From assembly GCA_029261515.1 (NCBI GenBank), contig JAJDBE010000037.1, positions 1 through 38,704 on the forward strand: a stretch of 38,704 nucleotides of DNA, in the 5' to 3' direction. This stretch comes from Nitrospinaceae bacterium (GTDB lineage: Bacteria; Nitrospinota; Nitrospinia; Nitrospinales; VA-1). A program made the position numbers and the translations under genes. Shown one piece after another: positions 25,803 to 33,355 of the stretch (position 1 is the stretch's first letter; each line of letters begins with the position of its first letter). The notes beneath the pieces are model-generated. The model did no database searches, was not told the DNA's origin, and saw only the letters and a program-made list of their open reading frames with translations.

Positions 25803-26810
25803 TTACAGCCATTGGTGTTCTTTGTACCAGTTCAGGGTTTCTTCCAGCCCTTTTTGTAAATCGTATTGCGGGTCAAATTTGCAATCGTCAAAAAATTTTT
25901 GTGAGGACGCCGTCCAGGTGCTTTGCCGGATGTCGATCATTCTCTGGCTGTCCAACAGAGGCGGCGTGGTCCGGTAGATGGAAATAAATTCCAGGAACAG
26001 TCCGATAAAAATTAATAGGCTGTCAGGAATCCGTAAGGTGCGCGGTTTTACGTTGAGGAGGTTGGATGCGGTTTTTACCACTAAATCCCAGGAATACGAA
26101 TTCCCATCGGTAATAAAATAGGCATTGCCACTTTCCGTAGGGCAAACGGCGGCTTTTAACATGGCGTCCACCAGATCCTGCACGTAAATCAGGGAAAGGA
26201 CACGTTGTGAGCTGCCCATTTTAACATTCCAACCTTTGGTAATTCCTTTCAGGAAAGTGAAAAAATTGGTTTCTCTCGGCCCATAAACGACTGGAGGGCG
26301 AAGAATCGTGATCGGTAGGGAAGAGGAGAACCGGCCTGCAATTTTTTCGCCTGCTAATTTGGATTTTCCATAGAAGGTGACAGGTTTGCAGGGGGTCGCT
26401 TCATTGACAGGTGCATTGGGCAAGGCGGGCCCCACTGCGGCCAGACTGCTAAGATGCACGATTTTCTTCAGGTTTTTTCCTGCATCGGAACATTTTTCAT
26501 AAAGATTCTGGCAGGCGTCTGCATTGACTCGAAAATATTCCTTACGGGATTTGGCTTGGGTCAACCCGGCGCAGTGAAAAACGTAATCGATTTGATTGAG
26601 GAAGTCGTCAAGAAAGAGGGGGTCCGCTAAATCGCCAAAATGCAGTTTCACTCGGGTGCGGTCGAGCCACCGAAGGTCGCTGGATCTTCGCACCAGACAA
26701 TGTACGTTGCATTTTTTATCCAGAAGGGATTGGACGATATGGCCGCCGATAAACCCGGATGCGCCGGTGACCAGGACAGTGGAATTGTCTATGGAAGTGG
26801 GTTCGTTCAT
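25803..26810 (-). CDS. NAD-dependent epimerase/dehydratase (extended SDR)
   Basis: 335 residues from the ATG at 26810; the frame is open 29 codons further, but the extra residues look unrelated. Rossmann motif TGASGFIGG (15-23), active-site Tyr147/Lys151 in YGKSK, and Ser121/Ser122 after LSSLA. The C-terminus has a hydrophobic segment (LLIFIGLFLEFISIY) that may associate with the membrane, unusual for sugar epimerases but seen in 3-beta-HSD-like and sphingolipid-linked members. It lies 163 bases downstream of the alpha-oxoamine synthase on the same strand. By context it could be the 3-ketosphinganine-reducing step (CerR-like); sugar epimerase is the alternative. Confidence 0.85.
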   Translation of the reverse strand: MNEPTSIDNSTVLVTGASGFIGGHIVQSLLDKKCNVHCLVRRSSDLRWLDRTRVKLHFGDLADPLFLDDFLNQIDYVFHCAGLTQAKSRKEYFRVNADACQNLYEKCSDAGKNLKKIVHLSSLAAVGPALPNAPVNEATPCKPVTFYGKSKLAGEKIAGRFSSSLPITILRPPVVYGPRETNFFTFLKGITKGWNVKMGSSQRVLSLIYVQDLVDAMLKAAVCPTESGNAYFITDGNSYSWDLVVKTASNLLNVKPRTLRIPDSLLIFIGLFLEFISIYRTTPPLLDSQRMIDIRQSTWTASSQKFFDDCKFDPQYDLQKGLEETLNWYKEHQWL

Positions 26811-26973
26811 TGGGATGGTTGAATTTTTCCAAACCAGAAAAAATGATTGGAAAGGAGTAGCCGGTGAGCAGAATCCGACTTGATAAGATCGAGGCACACA
26901 GCGCCTGATGGATTAAAATCAAAAGCGGGATTCCCGGCTTGTTCTATTAGGGACAAATCATGGGATGCGTGAA

Positions 26974-28302
26974 TTACTGAGAAATGATTCCCAATTCTTT
27001 CCCGAATTTGTCAAAGGAAACAAGAATCTTGTCGAGATCTTCGTGGGTGTGAGAGGAGGTAAAACTGGTGCGAATCATGGCGTTATGCGGCGGCACGACT
27101 GGAGAGACGGCAACGCCTGCAAAAATTCCATCGTCAAAAAGCAGTTGATTGAACAAGAGGGTCAATGCTTCATCCCCGATGTTTATGGGAACGATGGGTA
27201 TAGGGTTGTTATTCACCTGAAAGCCTAAATTGAAAAATCCCTTTTTAATATAGGACGTATTATTTTGCAACTGTTCGAGGTGAATCGGTTCCCGGATCAT
27301 GATGTCGAGCGCTTGAGTGACGCCAGCAACCGAAGCCGGCGGCAGGGCCGCGGTAAAGATGAATGAGGATGCCTTGTGACGGATAAATTCCATGACCTTG
27401 GATTTTCCGGACACAAACCCTCCAATAGAACCCAGGCTCTTGGAAAACGTTCCGACGTAAATGTCAATTTCATCCTCGAGGTTGTAATGGTTGGTGACGC
27501 CTTTGCCCTGTTCTCCCATGACTCCCAAACCATGCGCTTCATCGACCAGGATAGTTGCTTTGTAATCTTTCGCCAGCTTGACGATCTCCGGCAGATTGGC
27601 GATGTCCCCGCTCATACTGAAAACGCTGTCAGTGATGATGAGCTTGCCAGCCACACTCGAAAATTTCTTCAAACAATATTCCAGGTGATCCATATCGTTA
27701 TGACGGTAACGGATGGTTTTCCCAGGCGAGATAGCACACCCTTCGTAAATGCTGGCATGATTCTCCCGGTCAGAAAAGGCGACGTCTTTTCTCCCCAACA
27801 GGCAGGAAATGGTTCCCTGATTGGCCTGAAATCCTGTTGACATGACAATGGCGTCTTCCCGGCTGAGAAACCTGGAAAGTTCCTTCTCGAGGCTTTTATG
27901 CAAACTGAGCGTTCCGTTTAAAAACCGGCTGCCCGTGCATCCGGCTCCAAACTCATCCAGGGCTTCCTTGCCCGCGGCAATCACCCGAGGGTCTTTGGTT
28001 AACCCTAAGTAATTATTGGTCGAAACAGTAATAGCGGTTTTTCCGTCGATGACGACCCTGGACCCCTGCATCTCCTGAATTTCACGGAAAAATGGGTAGA
28101 TTCCCAGTTCCTTGGCCTGATCTGGGGCGCTGTAATGAAAGCATTTGGATAGAATTCCATCGCCTTTTTCGGAAGGAATTCGGAGGTGGGAATTTTCAAA
28201 GTCAAATTTCTCTTTTAGTAGAGAAACAATATTATTTCGCTTTAAATGAGCGGGAAGGTCGTTTGATTTTTCGTCTTGGATTTTGAGATGTAAAGAATTC
28301 AC
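26974..28302 (-). CDS. Alpha-oxoamine synthase, likely serine palmitoyltransferase
   Basis: 442-residue PLP enzyme of the AONS/KBL/SPT family. The segment YPFFREIQEMQG..V..DGK begins the core. It continues through NNYLGLT.DPRV, GCTGSRFLNGTL.LH..LE, DRENHASIYEG (His182 stacks on PLP), DSVFSMSGDIANLPEI, DEAHGLGVMG (254 onward), and GTFSKSLGSIGGF with the PLP Lys288. The TFSKS.GSIGGF pattern and the FREI..MQG start are the SPT type rather than biotin-type AONS or Kbl. About 65 residues precede the core, longer than the ~395-residue Bacteroides SPT. It would condense serine with an acyl-thioester. No biotin genes are nearby; the downstream reductase-like gene supports a sphingolipid role. Confidence 0.8.
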   Translation of the reverse strand: MNSLHLKIQDEKSNDLPAHLKRNNIVSLLKEKFDFENSHLRIPSEKGDGILSKCFHYSAPDQAKELGIYPFFREIQEMQGSRVVIDGKTAITVSTNNYLGLTKDPRVIAAGKEALDEFGAGCTGSRFLNGTLSLHKSLEKELSRFLSREDAIVMSTGFQANQGTISCLLGRKDVAFSDRENHASIYEGCAISPGKTIRYRHNDMDHLEYCLKKFSSVAGKLIITDSVFSMSGDIANLPEIVKLAKDYKATILVDEAHGLGVMGEQGKGVTNHYNLEDEIDIYVGTFSKSLGSIGGFVSGKSKVMEFIRHKASSFIFTAALPPASVAGVTQALDIMIREPIHLEQLQNNTSYIKKGFFNLGFQVNNNPIPIVPINIGDEALTLLFNQLLFDDGIFAGVAVSPVVPPHNAMIRTSFTSSHTHEDLDKILVSFDKFGKELGIISQ

Positions 28303-28703
28303 AGTCTTCGGGATTATTTCTTACGGTTTTTTGACTCAATGCGTTAAGGACAATTGAAAAAGAGGGGCAGGAGTTCTCCCCCAAAAATCACCACGATAAT
28401 AATTCTGCCGAAGTTCGGCTCGGCAAAATTTGGGATAGGCTATCATTAATTCGATTTTTCTACAAGATGCGGTGTGGATTTGTTTTGAATATTTGAAATA
28501 AAAGGGGTTATTCCATCAATAGTTATAGGGATAAAAAAATGGGCCATCGCGCCCCACAAGGCCTCTTTTTGAGCAGTATCGGCAATTGTCCCAAGGGTTT
28601 TCTCAATCTGTGCGAGAAAAAAAATCGTACGCGAGCCAATTTTAAGAAGGAACAATCACGGTTTGTCCGCTTGGTTTTTTAAATCCTGGATTGTGCTGCA
28701 AAT
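28303..28703. other. Intergenic stretch without a supported gene
   Basis: About 400 bases upstream of the oxoamine synthase gene, AT-rich, presumably holding its promoter. A hairpin-like run (tgccgaagttcggctcggca) lies near 28409. A 69-codon minus-strand frame exists at 28446-28655 but starts with TTG, has no ribosome site and no recognisable motif. Confidence 0.5.
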
Positions 28704-29258
28704 TTAGTAGGGAGGATTTGCCAGGTTCAACGCAGCGATTTTGTTCATCAACTCTGCTACTTTGGGGTGGTCCGGACCCAGCACTCTTTTCTTTATTTTT
28801 AAAGAGTGCTGGTAGAGGGATTCGGCCTTCGAAAAATTTCCCATGTTTTCATAAAGCAATGCCAGATTACTGAGAAGAATGGCAACGGTGGGGTGTTCCA
28901 TGCCAAAGGATTGCGCGGAAATTTTGAGTGACCGTAAGAGCAGGGCTTCCGCATCGGCAAAATGGCCGGTTTTGCGCTTTAATTCCGCCAGGTTATTGAG
29001 AGCCAGGATAACCTTGGGATGATTTTCGCCCCAATTGTTTTTTATCAGTTTATAAGATTGAATAGCGAAGGGAATGGCTTCTCTGTAGCGTTCGGATCTA
29101 TACAGGTGGATGACTTTACGGTTTAATTTTTCAATTTGGAGAGATCCTGGGGCTGACCATACGGGGGAAACCTGAAAAAAGAAAACGCTTAAAGCACACG
29201 TCCATCCAAGAAAAAATTTACCCATACAGGTTTTGAAAAATCGGACAGAGTGTTGCAT
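28704..29258 (-). CDS. Exported TPR-repeat protein
   Basis: 184 residues. Signal peptide (about 1-36, ending VWSAP), then a kinesin-light-chain/NPHP3-type TPR series: YRSERYREAIPFAIQSYKL, HPKVILALNNLAELKRKTGHFADAEALLLRSLKI, HPTVAILLSNLALLYENMGNFSKAESLYQHSLKI, then a shorter fourth unit. The repeats are well conserved with the 42-residue phase of the 'TPR_10/12' type. Likely a periplasmic or surface protein-binding module. It stands alone, with long AT-rich flanks, in a stretch of single small genes. Partner unknown. Confidence 0.85.
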   Translation of the reverse strand: MQHSVRFFKTCMGKFFLGWTCALSVFFFQVSPVWSAPGSLQIEKLNRKVIHLYRSERYREAIPFAIQSYKLIKNNWGENHPKVILALNNLAELKRKTGHFADAEALLLRSLKISAQSFGMEHPTVAILLSNLALLYENMGNFSKAESLYQHSLKIKKRVLGPDHPKVAELMNKIAALNLANPPY

Positions 29259-29329
29259 ATTTTTTTATTCACATATTGAATCGGGAATAACCATAACGCT
29301 TAGCCTGAAGGCTTCCCAGTATCTACTGT

Positions 29330-29509
29330 TTAGTTGGGATTTTGTGTCAGGTTGGTCAGCACTCGTTCTTTTTCCTTGATGGCGAGGGCGCACCGGTCAC
29401 GCAGGATATCGATTTGAGAGCGTAACTTCTGATTTTCGATGAATAACTTAATGGAAGCTTCCATCAGGTTCGTGTTCGATTGCATTAATCTGATGAGTTG
29501 ATTCTTCAT
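29330..29509 (-). CDS. Small coiled-coil protein
   Basis: 59 residues from the ATG at 29509, preceded by AGGAA at 7 bases. The longer frame from 29575 lacks such a site. The whole sequence is one amphipathic helix with regular hydrophobic positions (MKNQLIRLMQSNTNLMEASIKLFIENQKLRSQ...), a probable coiled coil. It lacks membrane segments or enzyme motifs. Its upstream neighbour at 29566 has a similar helical N-terminus, so the two may interact. Function unknown. Confidence 0.55.
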   Translation of the reverse strand: MKNQLIRLMQSNTNLMEASIKLFIENQKLRSQIDILRDRCALAIKEKERVLTNLTQNPN

Positions 29510-29565
29510 GTTAAGTTCCTGCCAATTTAAGCCCTTACGGGCATTTGTGTTGAACGATTTGTTGT

Positions 29566-29829
29566 TTAACCACAAAGATACTCTGACTTATATCGGGCAA
29601 GCGTGTGCTCGCACGTGATAGAGTCAGAGTTGATTGCCCCGCAATGAGTATCGAGGCAAACGGATTTGGGTCCCGGAGTACTACTGCGATTGCCGTTATG
29701 GGCTGTTGGGACCGCCTTGGAAGCTTTGCCTGAATTCCCCGGAGATTGCAGGGTTGAAGTCAATTCCTGGATGGCCTCCGTCAATTTAAAAACCGCTTTT
29801 TCAAGCTTTTTGATCTCCGCCTCGATCAC
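29566..29829 (-). CDS. Small helical protein with Cys/His-rich tail
   Basis: 87 residues from a GTG at 29829 with GAGG about 7 bases before it. The first ~28 residues are a coiled coil (EIKKLEKAVFKLTEAIQELTSTL). A Ser/Pro/Asn-rich linker follows, then a tail with four Cys and two His (CLDTHC...CEHT...C). The Cys spacing could bind a metal or form disulfides, but no known motif fits exactly. Followed 56 bases later by another small coiled-coil gene. Unknown family. Confidence 0.5.
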   Translation of the reverse strand: MIEAEIKKLEKAVFKLTEAIQELTSTLQSPGNSGKASKAVPTAHNGNRSSTPGPKSVCLDTHCGAINSDSITCEHTLARYKSEYLCG

Positions 29830-30171
29830 CTTGACGCCTCAATGTTGAATACAAAATGGATGCTCTAAAGCCAGGCTTTTTGCCCGGAGTATTCTTTGAA
29901 GTGACGATATTTTTTAAGTATAGGGAAGAGGCATTACGGGTGGGTTAAGCTGGGGTCACAAAATTGTCAAACAGGAAGACTGTGATAAAAAATGTGCTGG
30001 AAAAACTACGGCTGGATCGAGTCGGAGAAAATATTTTTTTACGAAGGAATTCAGATGAACTTTAGATGCTCTGAATTTAATTCCACGGTGGTGAAAATGG
30101 AAGGCAGGATACAGCGAGAGCAGATAGGGCTTTAAGAAAATAGGTTTGGCGGCCTAACGATTCGGAAAGGT
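29830..30171. other. Intergenic stretch, no supported gene
   Basis: About 340 bases downstream of the ankyrin pseudogene (minus strand) and upstream of the small helical gene. Contains a tight AAAGCC-A-GGCTTT palindrome followed by Ts near 29857. Plus-strand frames of 26-27 codons occur but have no support. Confidence 0.5.
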
Positions 30172-30879
30172 TTATTGAGACGCACCCAGGCTTTTAAGAA
30201 ACATAACCAGATCCAGGTTTTTTGATTGGTTGGCAAAATGCAGGGCGGAAACTCCCTTGGTATTTGCGTCTAAGTCGGCCCCGTTTCTTAACAGAATGAC
30301 AATGATCTTCATCGCGATTTCCAGACGATCCCATTCAGCCAGCCCTTCAGGATCCGCGCCTTTTCCCGAGACCATCATTAAGGGCGTGTATTTCCCATAG
30401 CACTTTTGGTTGGGGTCGGCTCCACGACTCAATAAGAATTCCACCCATTCATCGCTTCATTTGATGGCATCCATTTCCCGCTTACTGGAAAGAAAGTTGG
30501 CCACTACCAGGCACAGAGGCGTTTTCTTACCCGTATCCTGGCGGTCCTCATGGCTCATGGCAGGTCCCTCCTGGGGCAGATTGATATCCGCTCCCAAATC
30601 CAGCAGGTATTGAAACATTTCCCTGTTTTTGTCCAGAGTGACGCGGTTCAAATAATTGCCTTGGTTAATATCGACCCCTTCCTTTAACAAGGAGTCAATC
30701 CGGTTTTTATCCTCGGCTTGAATGGCTTTATAAAGGACTTTCTCCACCTCGTAGCTGAAGACAGGCTGAGACATCATTGCAAATGAGATGAAGAAACCCA
30801 CAAAAGGAACAATGGCCTTAAAACAAGACTTGTAAGGCGATTTGCTCTTGAAATGTTTTGAATTCCAGTTGAATTGCAT
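30172..30879 (-). pseudogene. Ankyrin-repeat exported protein interrupted by an in-frame TGA
   Basis: Two frame-identical segments (30457-30879 and 30172-30444) are separated only by TGA plus four sense codons, so they form one 235-codon gene with a nonsense codon at 30457-30459. The N-terminal part has a signal-peptide-like region (FVGFFISFAMMSQPVFS) and ankyrin units (VLYKAIQAEDKNRIDSLLKEGVDIN; REMFQYLLDLGADINLP). The C-terminal part continues with EWVEFLLSRGADPN...YTPLM and a final unit ending SALHFANQSKNLDLVMFLKSLGA. Only one base change (TGG or CGA to TGA) restores the frame. A GTG at 30444 has no ribosome site. Recent nonsense mutation, readthrough or sequencing error are the options. 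Confidence 0.8.
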
Positions 30880-31404
30880 AGTTCAGCTCTGAAAAGTATG
30901 CGCCGGTAACGCGCTTTTGGGTTTCCAAGTGGATGATGCCACCAATTTTTCAATAATATGGAGCAATTTGCTTGCCAGAATGGGAAGCGTGTGCAAATCA
31001 AAAATAATGTTCGTTTTTTCAATGGTTTCAATTTATGCGGAGCTCAATAAAGAGAAGGAAGGGAGGTTAAAAATGTAGACAGTCAACCCCTTGATTTGTC
31101 AGTTTTTAAGGTGAGTTTTCATGTGTCAGAGGTCAAAGCGAATCCTGTGGAACAGGAGTTTCTTCCGCCCAGCACACCGTTTTTGATGAAAATCTCTTTT
31201 TAAAAAAAGGGTCGTGGCAGGTGTCGCTCACGCAAGTTTCGAAACTTTGGTCCTTATTTCTTGCTTCATGACAGAAATGAATAGGGGCCCTTTCAGGGTT
31301 CAACGGCAAAACAGATGATTCTCTGAGGCTTAGATTTACATCATTGACAACTTTCGCAGGATGAAATAACTTAACGCTATCGGGGGCAATGAAAGAGAAA
31401 TTTT
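30880..31404. other. Long gap between divergent genes, promoters only
   Basis: About 525 bases between the ankyrin pseudogene and the Sel1 gene. It contains the candidate Sel1 promoter at 31344-31372 and little else I can identify. A roughly 50-codon plus-strand frame ending at 31203 (…VSEVKANPVEQEF…) has no ATG start and no ribosome site, so I do not call it. Confidence 0.5.
31344..31372 (+). promoter_or_regulatory. Candidate promoter for Sel1-repeat gene
   Basis: A perfect TTGACA (31344-31349) with a 17-base spacer to a weak TAACTT (31367-31372), 32 bases before the gene's ATG. The -35 is consensus; the -10 matches only half. Confidence 0.4.
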
Positions 31405-32049
31405 ATGCTGGGAAGAGGTTCAAAATTTCCTAAAGGAATTCTGGGGTGGGTAGGCGCCCTCTTTTGTCTGTGGCTTCTGGCATCGGTGCCGGTGTTTGCG
31501 GATTTTAATTCCGGGAAAAACGCCATTGAAAGGGGCGATGCTAAGAAGACTTTTCGAGAGTGGAGGTTATCCGCCCAGGAAGGTTACCCGGAAGCGCAAA
31601 CCGCGTTAGGCCATTTGTATTTTTATGGCATTGGAATCCCTCAGAACTACAGAGAGGCCCTCAAATGGTATGAAAAAGTTCCCCAGCAAAAGGACCCGGA
31701 AGCCTTACAAAACATGGGGACAATTTACGCCAATGGTTTGGGCGGAGTGCGTCAGGATCTAAAAAAAGCCTTTGAACTATATTTAATGGACGCCAATTTG
31801 GGCCATAAGGGCGGCCAATTTTTTGTGGGGCATTTTTATGCCAGGGGGCTGGGGGTCGAACGGGATAATATACAGGCGCTGATGTGGTTTGACCTTGTGG
31901 CCTCGCAATCCCGGGTTCCTTATAATGAATTTCAGTCTGCCGGGGCCGAGGCATTGATGATCATCAATCGACTCAAGACCAGAATGACCAAGGAAGAAAT
32001 TCATTCCGCCCTCGAACTTCGCCAGGAGTGGAAGCCGTCAGGGGAGTAG
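31405..32049 (+). CDS. Exported Sel1-repeat protein
   Basis: 214 residues. Signal peptide (about 10-32, ending VFA), then Sel1-like repeats of the type PEAQTALGHLYFYGIGIPQNYREALKWYEK, PEALQNMGTIYANGLGGVRQDLKKAFELY and GGQFFVGHFYARGLGVERDNIQALMWF. Sel1 arrays form a superhelix for protein-protein contact, and exported members occur in envelope and signalling complexes. A promoter-like TTGACA lies upstream. The ribosome site is weak (AGAG). Partner unknown. Confidence 0.88.
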   Translation: MLGRGSKFPKGILGWVGALFCLWLLASVPVFADFNSGKNAIERGDAKKTFREWRLSAQEGYPEAQTALGHLYFYGIGIPQNYREALKWYEKVPQQKDPEALQNMGTIYANGLGGVRQDLKKAFELYLMDANLGHKGGQFFVGHFYARGLGVERDNIQALMWFDLVASQSRVPYNEFQSAGAEALMIINRLKTRMTKEEIHSALELRQEWKPSGE

Positions 32050-32082
32050 TTTCCCTCCCCAGGTTTTAAAAAAGCGAACGCT

Positions 32083-32796
32083 TTAATCTTTAAGGATAAT
32101 ATTAATAGAACCCACTTTTTTCTCAAGAAAAGACAATAAAGCGAAAAGAAAAAGAGCCATCCCAAGCATTTCGAGGCTTTCTTCAAGCATGACGGCAGTT
32201 TCATACATCAGGTTTCTTGGCTCTTCCAATAGCAACACTCGCGTATTGTTGAAATATATTTTAGCGCTTACCATTTCCAACCCAACAACTCCCAAAACAT
32301 AAACTCCACCGGAGATCAAAAAAAGCCGGGCCGTTTCCTTGGGAAGATCCAATAGAAATTTAATATAACAAAGCAGTAAAACCGGAAGCAGGACTAAGGC
32401 CGGAATCACCCAACTAAAAAAGAAAAACCCCGTTGCATTAAAAATATCACGAAAAATATATACCAGACGCTCGTGAATTTGCATGATTTCATCAAAGGCA
32501 AGAAAAAGAAACAGGAGCGCAAGTACCACCCAATGATATTTAAATTTATGAGTTTCCTTCCAATAATGAGAGCCTAAGACAAAAAGAACCATAGAGCATA
32601 AAAAGATGACGAAGGCAGAATAACAGGTAGGAATATTAGCCTCCTTGTCGAAATTTACCAGCTCGAAAAAACCCATCATGGTGGGGTGGCCAAACCCTAA
32701 TTTTCCGATCAGGGCTAAAGAATTTAAAAAAATTAAAAGCCCTATGCAACATAAAAGAAACTTTAATAATTCCTTTGGGAAAAATCTGATATTCAT
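32083..32796 (-). CDS. Six-span membrane protein of unknown function
   Basis: 237 residues from the ATG at 32796; an in-frame ATG at 32817 would overlap the upstream gene and is equally possible. About six hydrophobic segments. Polar residues sit within or beside the membrane: AFDEIMQIHERL in the third-to-fourth segment and MLEESLEMLG near the end. These Asp, Glu and His positions could be functional, for example a metal or proton site, but I recognise no family. Directly downstream of the 61-residue gene (11 bases), so the two are probably one translation-coupled unit. Confidence 0.65.
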   Translation of the reverse strand: MNIRFFPKELLKFLLCCIGLLIFLNSLALIGKLGFGHPTMMGFFELVNFDKEANIPTCYSAFVIFLCSMVLFVLGSHYWKETHKFKYHWVVLALLFLFLAFDEIMQIHERLVYIFRDIFNATGFFFFSWVIPALVLLPVLLLCYIKFLLDLPKETARLFLISGGVYVLGVVGLEMVSAKIYFNNTRVLLLEEPRNLMYETAVMLEESLEMLGMALFLFALLSFLEKKVGSINIILKD

Positions 32797-32806
32797 ATCG
32801 GGTTCG

Positions 32807-32992
32807 TCATACGACATACTGGGAATGGACTTCAAGAATTTGTGCCTCGTCTTCAAACCTCTGTACATGTTGCCTGTCTCTATCGGTGATCATTTCCCTG
32901 GCTTGTTCGGTTGAGCGTTTCTCCAGTACTTCGGGTGGAACCACTTTCAGCAGGTTTCCACCACCATCGAAAATTTTGACTTCGTAAAGCAT
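32807..32992 (-). CDS. Small soluble protein preceding membrane protein
   Basis: 61 residues, ATG at 32992 with an excellent ribosome site (CGGAGGTG, 5-6 bases before). Sequence starts LYEVKIFDGGGNLLKVVPPEVLEKRSTEQAREM, then a charged helix and a short hydrophobic end. Looks like a small folded beta-alpha protein; no family recognised. The stop lies 10 bases before the next gene's start. Upstream is a 12-base inverted repeat in its probable leader (33053-33106). Confidence 0.6.
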   Translation of the reverse strand: MLYEVKIFDGGGNLLKVVPPEVLEKRSTEQAREMITDRDRQHVQRFEDEAQILEVHSQYVV

Positions 32993-33355
32993 TTTTCACC
33001 TCCGGTTTTTTCGGTTAAAAATGGAAACGTTTTAATCGCGTTTTCGTGGAAACCACCCACCAGAGGGGGGTACCGAGGAGGAGACAATAATCTATCTGGT
33101 GGGTGGCATCCGCTTTGTCAATGTCGTGATGTTTTCTTCAAGCTCAATGGGGATAGTATGACCAAGTAATATTGAGGAATGGTTAAGAGGGGGTGACACT
33201 ATGATTACAAATGATTTGCATTTTTTAAGTGTGCTGGAGATGAGGGGAAAGACGTTCTTTGCTAGCGGGAGTGGATGGGCGAGTCGATACGATGAAAGCC
33301 AAACGCAATAATGGGAGGGAGTGATATTATCCGGGAAACTAGAGAGAGTTGCTAG
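32993..33355. other. Intergenic stretch with a large inverted repeat
   Basis: About 360 bases upstream of the 61-residue gene on the minus strand. Contains the inverted repeat at 33053-33106. A 36-codon plus-strand frame at 33201-33311 follows AGGGGGTG but has no other support. Confidence 0.5.
33053..33106. repeat. 12-bp perfect inverted repeat, 30-base loop
   Basis: CCACCCACCAGA at 33053-33064 and its exact complement TCTGGTGGGTGG at 33095-33106. It lies about 60-115 bases upstream of the minus-strand 61-residue gene. The loop contains GAGGAGGAG on the plus strand. No T-run follows, so it is not an ordinary terminator. It may be a hairpin leader or an operator. Confidence 0.7.

Noticed and set aside
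28446-28655. 69-codon minus-strand frame in the gap upstream of the oxoamine synthase gene
   Set aside because: TTG start directly after a stop, no ribosome site, no motif, no supporting context.
31100-31203. Open plus-strand frame ending ...VSEVKANPVEQEFLPPSTPFLMKISF
   Set aside because: It reads a little like protein, but there is no ATG, the possible TTG/GTG starts lack a ribosome site and it is under 50 codons.
33201-33311. 36-codon plus-strand frame after AGGGGGTG
   Set aside because: Ribosome-site-like, but very short with no motif or conservation evidence; left as an unproven possibility.
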